A stretch of 64,000 bases of DNA from DATKIY01 sp963726755 (GTDB lineage Bacteria > Actinomycetota > Actinomycetes > JAHEKZ01): positions 1 to 64,000 of the forward strand of contig CAVSDB010000003.1 of the NCBI GenBank assembly GCA_963726755.1, written 5' to 3'. Positions 57,032 through 64,000 of this stretch are shown here, one piece after another. The position numbers and the translations under genes are program-made. Below the pieces are notes generated by a model that was not told the origin of the DNA, did no database searches, and worked only from the letters and a program-made list of their open reading frames with translations. Every line of letters starts with the position of its first letter. Position 1 is the stretch's first letter.

Positions 57032-59063
57032 TCATGACATCGTGGAGAGGAAGGACGCGTTGGCACGCCAGTCGAGCGCGCTGTTGACTGTGGTGACCGT
57101 TCCGCTGACGCCACCAGCCGCACCGGCAACGCCAGCAGTGAAGGCGATGCGTTTCAGGGCGCCAGCCGAGTCGACGAAGTAGACGTTGCCGCCGACACGA
57201 AACATGCCTCGGGGGTAGGTGGTCCCGCTGGCATTGGCACCGATCAGGCTGCCGTTCAGCGCAGTGAAGCGCTGCGCTCCCACGACCCCGCTCTCCGGCG
57301 TGAAGTAGCGGTAGAAGAAACCGCCGCTGTTGTTAGAACTGTTCGGCTTGAGGGTGTAATAGAGCCGCCCACGGCTTCCGTCGTAAAACATGCCGGTGAT
57401 TCGAGGGATGTCAACCCCGAATGCACGGCTGTCTGTGGGGGCTCCATTGGGGTAAAGGTCGAGCGTCGCGGAAGTTCCGAAGTTGGTGCCATCGAAACTA
57501 CGCGCGCGAAGCGATCCGAGTGTGGAACTGTCCGCCCACCCCATGTAGACCGTGCCGTCGATCATGACCGCGCCCCGAGCCAGGCTCCAGTCATCGGCTG
57601 CGGCAGTTGACTTGCTGCCGAGCACGGAGGTTCCGTCAAAGTTGCGGAACTCCTGACTGACTCCAGCGGCCGGAGAGTCGAGCAACACTAGGTCTGCAGG
57701 CAGGGTTGCCGTTCGGTCGGTTGGCAGCGGATGCCCCGAATCGAGCGGAAAGCCGGCCAGCCGCGGTCGGTACTCGTTGGCCCAACGGTCGGTGTCTGAC
57801 CCAGCCCACAACTCCGTTGGCGTCACATCGAAGTCGAACAACCCCACGCCCCGCTGACGACCGGGGTTCCACGAAAGTGGCAGGCCGTTGCGGGTGTCGA
57901 TGGCACCGATTCCCTCACGGGGAACTGCACCGACACCGGCACGGTCGCCGGCATAAGGGTTGTTGAACCAGCGGAAGTGACCACCCACATACGCGATCGA
58001 ACCGGTTACCTCGACAGCCCAGAAGGTGTCGCCACCCGTGTAGTCCACCCAAGTCTCCACCTGGTCACCCGACGAATATGTCTCCCACCGTGATGCCGCA
58101 TCGCACAACGTTCCGGCCCGATAGGCACCAGTGGTCACCACGACGAAGAACGAACCGTCCGGGGAGATGTCGATGTCACGCATGTACGAGTCGAAAGCAC
58201 CCGCGCACAGTGAGCTTCCGGGCGTTGTCCCCGTCGCCTTGAACCGCGAGGTCGTCCAGTTTGCGAGCGCTGCGTTGGAGTTGGTGAGGTCGAACATGGC
58301 GATCTGAAGCCGGGTCTGCCCAGCGACGGAGTTGAAGTTGCCCATGACAACCATGCGGTCACCCGCCGGTGTGATGTCGAACTTGCGGACGGTCGTGCGG
58401 CCCTTGCCCCACGCCGTTCCACCGAAGAACGCCGTCATGTAGGTAGTGCGCACGCCGGTCGCAGGATCCAGGCTCACCATCCCGGGTTGAGATAGTCCGT
58501 CGACAGTTGCGAAGGATCCACCCACGAGCAACTGCGAGCCACGCAGCCGGAGGTCGAACACAGCACCGGTCAAGCTTCGGCGGCTTGAACGCATTCACAG
58601 TCGCGCCGGTCGAGGCATTGACGAGCGCAACATGCGAACTCGCTACCCCATTGACCTTCGTGAACTTCCCCCCGACATACAACTGTGTCCCTGCTGCGTT
58701 CGGCAGGATGACTTTGACCTCCGCACTAGGGGTCGCCGCGAACGAATTCACGATGGCCCCCGTGGTCGCGTTGAACGCGAAGAGGTAGGGACGATTCAGC
58801 ACCGGAGCGGCATCGTCGGGTGCCTGGATCTGAGTGAAACTCCCACCGACGTACACGGTGTTGCCGACGTGACGGACGGCGTTCACCTGGCCGTCGAGCA
58901 CCCTGGGAGTCCAGTTGTAGGGGTTGTCGCTGGCCAACTGAACCGTGGGGTCGGCGGCCTGCGCCGTTGCGGACGGTACGGTCGCCATCACTCCGAGCGC
59001 GACGAGCAAGGTGGCGAAAACGGCAATTCGACGCGTCGCAGTCAGACGAGTTTCGACGGTCAC
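57032..59063 (-). CDS. Secreted propeller protein (paralog D), one frameshift
   Basis: About 677 residues when an extra base near 58571 is removed. The start is GTG 59063 with GGGGGA upstream. After a signal peptide (ATLLVALGVMATVPSATAQA) the propeller starts TPRVLDGQVNAVRHVGNTVY and contains VGGSF blades, FDITPAGDRMVVMGNFNSV, GGDTFWAVEVTGSIAYVGG and PLSWNPGRQRGVGLFDF, all shared with paralog C. The C-terminal part aligns with the second part of C (FTPESGVVGAQRF) but no malectin domain is present. Same predicted role: extracellular binding protein. Confidence 0.84.
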
Positions 59064-59161
59064 ACAAATCCCCCACGGCACATGGCCAGAACCGGCCTGC
59101 GTAGAGTGAAACACTCAGGTGGGCGTGTCGCCAAGTTGACCCATGGATAACCGCCTTTTGG

Positions 59162-59180
59162 CTCTGAATCTGCTTCAGAG
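59162..59180. promoter_or_regulatory. Short perfect inverted repeat in the D/glycosyltransferase divergent gap
   Basis: Arms CTCTGAA/TTCAGAG (7 bp) around a 5-nt centre, in the 279-bp gap between the divergent paralog D (start 59063) and the Alg14-like gene (start 59343). Possible operator or leader hairpin. No other clear site was seen in this gap. Confidence 0.35.
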
Positions 59181-59342
59181 TGTGAGCTGGCAACTACCCT
59201 TTGTGAGCCGCCGACAGTTTTGCTCGGGAACGACATTGACCCGTTCGTGCGGTTTGCCAACAGTCGACCAGCGGTCCCGGTGGTGCCCAGCCATGATGAA
59301 TGCGAGCGAGAATCGGCAGATGGTGAGGAGGCGAGCAAGCGC

Positions 59343-59828
59343 GTGACATCCATAGCAGGGCCGGAGCTGCCCGTCGATGCTCGCATTCTGCTGGTCGGCT
59401 CGAGTGGTGGGCATTTAGCGCAGTTGTGGGCACTCTCCCCTCTGTGGTCGCGGCAGCAGCGATCGTGGGTCACCTTCGACACCCCCGACGCGCTCGCACT
59501 GCTCAACGGTGAGGACGTCACCTGGGCGCACCACCCCACAACGCGCAACGTCCGCAACCTGCTTCGCAACAGCGCACAAGCACGTCAGGTCATGCGTCGG
59601 GTGCGGCCCGACATCGTCATCTCCACGGGCGCTGCCGTTGCGTACCCTTACTTCCTGCTCGCACGATTAGCCGGTGTTCCTCGGGTGTACCTCGAGGTCT
59701 ACGACCGGATCGACCGAGTGACCCTCACCGGTCGTTTGTGCCGGCCACACTCAACGGTGTTCGCTGTTCAATGGCCCGAACAGGAACATCTGTACCCCGG
59801 TTCGACGGTGGTCGGGACCGTCTTGTGA
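59343..59828 (+). CDS. Alg14/PssD/EpsE-like glycosyltransferase subunit
   Basis: About 161 residues from GTG 59343, with GGAGG 12 bases upstream. The frame is open to 59220, but the conserved part begins RILLVGSSGGHLAQLWAL, the Alg14-type motif of the membrane-anchoring, acceptor-binding subunit of UDP-GlcNAc transferases. PDIVISTGAAVAYPYFLLARL and GVPRVYLEVYDRIDR follow. Its stop overlaps the GTG start of the Alg13-like gene by 4 bp, so the pair probably forms one bipartite transferase acting on a lipid-linked precursor on the inner face of the membrane. Confidence 0.87.
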   Translation: MTSIAGPELPVDARILLVGSSGGHLAQLWALSPLWSRQQRSWVTFDTPDALALLNGEDVTWAHHPTTRNVRNLLRNSAQARQVMRRVRPDIVISTGAAVAYPYFLLARLAGVPRVYLEVYDRIDRVTLTGRLCRPHSTVFAVQWPEQEHLYPGSTVVGTVL

Positions 59829-60355
59829 CCGCCCTGCCTGCGAACCGTCGCATTCTTGTCACAGTCGGTACGGACTTCCACACCTTCGATCGTCTCGTCG
59901 GGTGGGCCGATGGGTGGTCTGTGGCTAACCCCGACTCCCACGTCGTGGTGCAATACGGCTCGTCCCGCGCACCTAAGGTGGCCGAAGGTTGCGCGTTCTT
60001 CACACCCGCAGAGCTACATGAACAGATGGACCTGGCCGACATCGTGGTTACACACGGCGGACCTGCCACGATTACGGAGGCGAGAAGACGCCAACGGGTT
60101 CCGGTCTGCGTGCCGCGCGACCCAGTCCTCGGCGAGCACGTCGATGACCATCAGCAGCGGTTCGCCCGATTCGTCGGTGACCGCGGTCTGGTACGACTCG
60201 TGCAGACCGAAGCCGAGTTCGTCGCAGCCTTGTCCGACAACTCGCTGCTCGTCCATGCAACCGACCGGGCACTGCCCGACGGAGCCTTACCCGAAGGTGT
60301 GGTCCGGCTCGGCGACATTGTGTCCCGACTCATCAAAGAACACCGCGCCCGGTGA
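59825..60355 (+). CDS. Alg13/PssE/EpsF-like glycosyltransferase catalytic subunit
   Basis: About 176 residues from GTG 59825 (GTGA overlap). The start RRILVTVGTDFHTFDRLVGW and the VVTHGGPATITEARRRQRVP motif are those of the catalytic partner in Alg13/Alg14-type transferases, which binds UDP-sugar with the C-terminal half of a GT-B fold. It is followed directly by a GH-like gene (GTG 60356 right after TGA). Confidence 0.88.
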   Translation: MTALPANRRILVTVGTDFHTFDRLVGWADGWSVANPDSHVVVQYGSSRAPKVAEGCAFFTPAELHEQMDLADIVVTHGGPATITEARRRQRVPVCVPRDPVLGEHVDDHQQRFARFVGDRGLVRLVQTEAEFVAALSDNSLLVHATDRALPDGALPEGVVRLGDIVSRLIKEHRAR

Positions 60356-61318
60356 GTGGATCGGGCGAGCCCAGCCGGTCGACTCCCCCGCTGGCTAGTA
60401 GTCGCGGGCTTGGTCGTGGTCATCGTCATTGCGGTCGTCGCGTCGTACCAATGGTTGTCTGGTGCAACATCGCCGGCCGGATGTGCCCAGTTCCCCGGAG
60501 ACCCCTGTTCGGGGTCGCTCTACTACGGCGCGTCCGTGGAAGGCGGCGACCCTGCGCCCCTGGAGTCGATGCTCCACCGCAGGCTGACGCTTTTCCGCTC
60601 GTACGAGCAAGCCACGACCCCGGCGAGCGCGTTCGCGGAGCGGGCGTCAGCAGACGTAGGGGCCGGACGCATTCCGTTGATTTCCACGAAAGTGCCGGGT
60701 ACGTGGGGCGATGTCGCCGACGGCAAGTACGACGAGTGGCTTATTGAGCGGATCAAGGCGCTGGCGGCAGTCGACGGGCCGGTTTGGCTGGCCATCCACC
60801 ATGAGCCGCAAGGTGATGGGTCACCGTCGGACTGGGTGCTGATGCAACAGCACGCGCACCAGCTGATCGAGAAGTACTCGTCGAACATCGCCCTGGTGGG
60901 CATCCTGAATGGCTCTAGTTTCCAGGCAGGGAACGGCGATCCGCGCGCGTACTACATGCCGGTCGGCACCGGAGTCGACGTCATGGGCTTCGACGCGTAC
61001 AACCCGTGGTCACCGGACAACGGTCTGCCATGGAAATCGGCTACCCAGACGCTGTCGCCCGCACTGACCATCCAGTCATGGGGCTATCCCGTCCTCGTCG
61101 GGGAGTACGGTGTGCGCGCCGACCCGGACCGTCCAGAACGCGCCGCACGTTGGCTCGCCGATGCCTATCGGTTCGGGGTCGCCCATGGCCTCGTCGGGAT
61201 GTCCTACTTCGACTCCTCCGAGAACTCCTCGGACGGATCGTGGGCGCTCGACGGTGCGCGGCTCGACCAGTTCGCGGCCAACCTCAACAGCCCTGAGACG
61301 ACCTCGCTGGACCAGTAA
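60356..61318 (+). CDS. Membrane-anchored glycoside hydrolase-like protein (right copy)
   Basis: 320 residues from GTG 60356, immediately after the Alg13-like stop. One N-terminal membrane helix (WLVVAGLVVVIVIAVVASYQW) without a clear signal-peptidase site, so probably anchored. The catalytic part shows an acid/base candidate Glu in LAIHHEPQGDG and a nucleophile candidate Glu in LVGEYGVRAD, plus DVMGFDAYNPW, in the order seen in the GH26-like protein at 48986. The operon with Alg14/Alg13 suggests it trims or checks the same glycan as it is exported. Confidence 0.78.
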   Translation: MDRASPAGRLPRWLVVAGLVVVIVIAVVASYQWLSGATSPAGCAQFPGDPCSGSLYYGASVEGGDPAPLESMLHRRLTLFRSYEQATTPASAFAERASADVGAGRIPLISTKVPGTWGDVADGKYDEWLIERIKALAAVDGPVWLAIHHEPQGDGSPSDWVLMQQHAHQLIEKYSSNIALVGILNGSSFQAGNGDPRAYYMPVGTGVDVMGFDAYNPWSPDNGLPWKSATQTLSPALTIQSWGYPVLVGEYGVRADPDRPERAARWLADAYRFGVAHGLVGMSYFDSSENSSDGSWALDGARLDQFAANLNSPETTSLDQ

Positions 61319-61503
61319 CTGGTTAAGCCATTGATTACTCGGTGATCGAAATGGCTACGTTCTGTCAACCATCGTGCTCCGTCGGTGCCAGTAATCACGA
61401 AGTCGCTTCGGGACCGACGCGGGAGACCTACAGTCAAGCGAACCTTAGGGGCCATCGTGGCGCGTCCATGGGGGTAAGCCTTGAATTCCTCAGGAGGAGA
61501 ATC

Positions 61504-62253
61504 ATGCGAAAGTCAGTGTTTGCATTGGGAGTGGGCACCCTTGTCTGCTTGGCGGTAGCGCCGCTGAACGGAGCCTCAGCGGCTTCATCGCACGCTGCCG
61601 ACGTCAACCCGCTTGACGTCTCGGTGGTGGCGGACTGGGAGATGAACGAACCGGTTGGCGCCACCGTCATGATCGACAGCAGCGGCAATGGCCTAGACGG
61701 CGCCATCGTCCCCAGCGACCAGATCACAACCGGTCAGCTTCTCGATGGTGCAACCGGCTATCACTGGCTGCGTCGACCACCCACCCCGCCGCCCGCACAG
61801 CCCGAGCGAATTATTCAGGTTGCCGACAACGATCTCCTTGACATGAGCAATGCTGCTGCCACCTACACAGTGGAGATTCGCTACCGCACCAAGGAGAAGT
61901 TTGGCAACATCATCCAGAAGGGGCAGTCAGCGAGTAAGGGTGGGCAGTTCAAGATCCAGAACCCGCAGGGCCGGCCATCGTGCTTGTTCAAGGGGGCGAT
62001 CGGAAGGGTCGCGACCCGCTCCACGGTAAATCTGAACGACAACCTCTGGCATGTTCTCACCTGTGTGAGAACACCGGACCGGGTGACACTCCTCATCGAC
62101 GGAGTCGAGAACAATCACCAGAACGGCCAGACCGGTGCCATCAACAACGAAATTCCCTACACCATCGGCGGGAAGATCAACTGCGACCAGATCGAGATCA
62201 CCTGTGACTACTTCTCCGGTGACATCGACTACGTCAGAGTCACCAGCGGCTAG
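61504..62253 (+). CDS. Secreted LamG/concanavalin A-like lectin-fold protein (right copy)
   Basis: About 249 residues from ATG 61504 with AGGAGGAG upstream. Signal peptide (LGVGTLVCLAVAPLNGASAA), then one LamG sandwich: VVADWEMNEPVGATVMID, TYTVEIRYRTKEKFGN, GRPSCLFKGA and CDYFSGDIDYVRVTSG. It is the closest relative of the protein at 47917, and the four-cysteine pattern is kept. It follows the GH-like gene in the same orientation (185-bp gap), mirroring the left copy. Confidence 0.88.
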   Translation: MRKSVFALGVGTLVCLAVAPLNGASAASSHAADVNPLDVSVVADWEMNEPVGATVMIDSSGNGLDGAIVPSDQITTGQLLDGATGYHWLRRPPTPPPAQPERIIQVADNDLLDMSNAAATYTVEIRYRTKEKFGNIIQKGQSASKGGQFKIQNPQGRPSCLFKGAIGRVATRSTVNLNDNLWHVLTCVRTPDRVTLLIDGVENNHQNGQTGAINNEIPYTIGGKINCDQIEITCDYFSGDIDYVRVTSG

Positions 62254-62341
62254 GCACCACTCCGTCATACGTCACCTGGTCGTCCGTCTTTGAGGGCGGC
62301 CAGTTGACGTATGTGGCGCCTGCGATTGCTACTGCGGTGAA

Positions 62342-63148
62342 CTAGGGCAGCCGAACTTTCCAGATATCGGAGTATCTGCCTTCACTTCCGATGAGGATGT
62401 GGTTCTTTTGCCAGTCTGACGTGATGGACTCACCCTTTTCCGGTAGTGGGAATCGTCTCGGCGTCGCTCCCATGTTCCGGTAGAACCATCCGGAGACATA
62501 GCCGCGAAGGATGAATCGGCCACGGTCGAGGAAGACGCCGTCAGCCATTCCCGCAGGAGCCGAACGGATCCGATGCAGGACGTTGACACGCTTGGTCGAC
62601 AACAGCGCAGGAGCGGCGTAAATCGCTCCCGTTTGTTGCTTGCTCTTGGTGACGACGTAGATGCGCAACGACTTCGGTTTCACCATGAGCGTTTCCGCGT
62701 TGTGGGCGCCGTCGGGATAGCGGAACTCGTAGGACGTCGGATTCAGCGATCGGCGCTTTGCTCCGGGCTTGGGTTCACGCACTCGGTGAACGAAGATGCT
62801 GGCGCGCTTCTCGCCGTTGTCACCGATGTCACCGACGAACAGGTAACTGATCCCGCGCCTGCTTGCACGTGCCATCCCTTCCCAGTCCAAGTGCGAGGCC
62901 CCAGAGAGCTCGAAGCGCGCAGTCGTCTTACCGGACGCACCGAGCGCATAGATGGTGGATCCACCACCGCTGTCGTTGTGGGTCCACAGGCGCGTGCCGC
63001 TATACCTGCTTCGGGCTAGCCCACTGGACTCGACGATCGCAGGGTCCTTTATCGTTCGCTCGACAACCGAGCCAGGGATCGAGGACGTGGCGAACGCCAA
63101 GAGCGGCAACTCCAAACAGACGCCGACCAACACCAACAAACGCACCAC
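62342..63148 (-). CDS. Secreted beta-propeller protein of the SSGLxxS/HNDSG/DIGDN family
   Basis: 268 residues from GTG 63148. A hydrophobic N-terminus (LLVLVGVCLELPLLAFA) acts as signal peptide or anchor. The mature part has AIVESSGLARSRYSG, LWTHNDSGGGSTIYAL, LDWEGMA and LFVGDIGDNGEKR, a motif set I associate with secreted WD40/phytase-like propellers of actinobacteria. No catalytic residue set can be assigned. It is convergent with the LamG gene. Confidence 0.78.
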   Translation of the reverse strand: MVRLLVLVGVCLELPLLAFATSSIPGSVVERTIKDPAIVESSGLARSRYSGTRLWTHNDSGGGSTIYALGASGKTTARFELSGASHLDWEGMARASRRGISYLFVGDIGDNGEKRASIFVHRVREPKPGAKRRSLNPTSYEFRYPDGAHNAETLMVKPKSLRIYVVTKSKQQTGAIYAAPALLSTKRVNVLHRIRSAPAGMADGVFLDRGRFILRGYVSGWFYRNMGATPRRFPLPEKGESITSDWQKNHILIGSEGRYSDIWKVRLP

Positions 63149-63319
63149 CGCAACCTCGTCTGCGTGCGCCGACTAGATCCCTTCGTGGTTCCCCACTTGA
63201 ACCGATGAGAACTCGGCCTCGGCCGGCGCGGTCCACAGTACAGTCGACGGAAGGGTGGTGGATTCGCACTCGCTCTGTCCACGCGCAGACTCCCCCGATT
63301 GCTGGCTTGGAGGTCAGGG

Positions 63320-64000
63320 GTGAGGGCCGAACGAGAACGTCAAGCTCGTAGACGCGAGCCGCGCGGATGGGTTCGAGACCAGGCTCGTGCGCTTTCCTGG
63401 GAGTTGAAGCGCTGGTCGTACGTCGACCTCGGTGGCGGGCCTGAAGACACGGTCTTCATCGCCGGGTCCGGCCGAAGCGGCACAACTTGGATTGAAGAAG
63501 TCATCAATCGCAATCACGACCACCGGATCCTGTTCGAGCCTTTCTGGGGCCGCCACGTTCCGGAACTGCGTTCGTTTGCCGAGCATCAGTACCTCCGGTC
63601 CGGCAACAGTGACCCGCGATACGTAGAGCCCGTCGCACGCATCCTTTCGGGACGCGTGCGGAATCGGTGGATCGATCACCACAACACAGTGCACCTGCCA
63701 CGCAAACGATTGGTGAAGGAGATTCGAGCCAACAATTGGTTGGGATGGGCAGCAGATCTGTGGCCGGAGATGGCGATGGTCTTCATCATTCGTCATCCCA
63801 TGGCGGTTGCTTCCAGCGGCGACTCCCTGGGATGGGGTGACGGCTTGGATCTCATTCTCGCGCAACCGCAACTTCTCTCCGATCACTTCGACGACGACTC
63901 TCAGCAATACTTGCGCTCTCTGATGGATCCGTGGGAGCGCGCGATCGCCCGTTGGTGCGTAGAGAACCTGATTCCGTTCCACACGCTCGGGCCAACGCGC
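63320..64000 (+). CDS. Sulfotransferase family protein (partial, runs off the window)
   Basis: At least 227 residues from GTG 63320; GGAGG lies 7 bases upstream. The frame is open to the last base of the window. The 5'-phosphosulfate-binding loop is in FIAGSGRSGTTWIEE and the 3'-phosphate-binding Arg/Ser in FIIRHPMAVASS, as in PAPS-dependent sulfotransferases. A likely role is sulfation of a glycan, which fits the surrounding polysaccharide genes, or of another small acceptor. The C-terminus is not in the window. The long frame on the opposite strand here (63314-63982) is an antisense shadow. Confidence 0.85.
   Translation, partial: MRAERERQARRREPRGWVRDQARALSWELKRWSYVDLGGGPEDTVFIAGSGRSGTTWIEEVINRNHDHRILFEPFWGRHVPELRSFAEHQYLRSGNSDPRYVEPVARILSGRVRNRWIDHHNTVHLPRKRLVKEIRANNWLGWAADLWPEMAMVFIIRHPMAVASSGDSLGWGDGLDLILAQPQLLSDHFDDDSQQYLRSLMDPWERAIARWCVENLIPFHTLGPTR

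Noticed and set aside
63314..63982. Minus-strand frame of 222 codons
   Set aside because: It is antisense to the sulfotransferase, whose phosphate-binding motifs are clear on the plus strand.

Overview
The window looks like a piece of a moderately high-GC actinobacterial genome. The signs are frequent GTG starts, tight 4-bp start/stop overlaps, GC-rich stem-loop terminators without U-tracts, and actinobacterial families (MMPL exporter, DUF4389, NhaA-DsbA fusion, DinB2-like polymerase, delta-60 repeat proteins). A Nocardioides-like relative is possible because the amine dehydrogenase resembles the histamine dehydrogenase type known from Nocardioides. The genus cannot be fixed from sequence alone. 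No rRNA, tRNA, CRISPR, transposase or phage gene was seen.

Left part (0.1-20.5 kb): housekeeping and accessory metabolism. In order: an MMPL transporter interrupted in its linker, an MFS exporter, a PEP-mutase-like enzyme coupled to a zinc-free oxidoreductase with a divergent MarR regulator, two hydrolases, a coupled pair (C45 Ntn-hydrolase/acyltransferase plus acyl-CoA ligase), a coupled pair (M20 carbamoylase plus HutF-like deiminase), a FAS1 secreted protein, an MFS/GNAT divergent pair sharing a strong inverted repeat, a DyP peroxidase, and a DUF4389 - DinB2-like polymerase - beta-lactamase-fold operon.

Middle part (20.6-37.7 kb): a five-gene minus-strand operon (RidA, DUF1028, M20 amidohydrolase, aldehyde dehydrogenase, histamine/trimethylamine dehydrogenase-like flavoprotein) behind a divergent TetR gene, which looks like an amine catabolic unit. 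It is followed by an IclR/flavin monooxygenase pair, two paralogous secreted delta-60/RTX proteins, a serine hydrolase, a DUF389 membrane protein, and a TMEM175-like channel coupled to an NhaA-DsbA antiporter.

Right part (37.7-64 kb): an apparent cell-surface locus. It has nucleotide-sugar or lipid-linked-glycan genes (SDR, cupin, epimerase, WecG/TagA transferase, Alg14/Alg13-type pair, sulfotransferase), four large secreted beta-propeller proteins (two with Ig-like plus PKD arrays, one with malectin), an RCC1-repeat protein, two GH-like proteins and two LamG-like lectins. The GH-LamG two-gene cassette occurs twice in mirror orientation around the propeller genes. This is the best candidate for an undescribed system: an actinobacterial exopolysaccharide or matrix island with its own adhesins and glycan-binding proteins.

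Many otherwise conserved genes carry single-base shifts, mostly apparent +1 insertions in or near short homopolymers. Either the assembly has uncorrected indels or several genes are decaying. One surface paralog (37.75-43.5 kb) is much more damaged than its sister.
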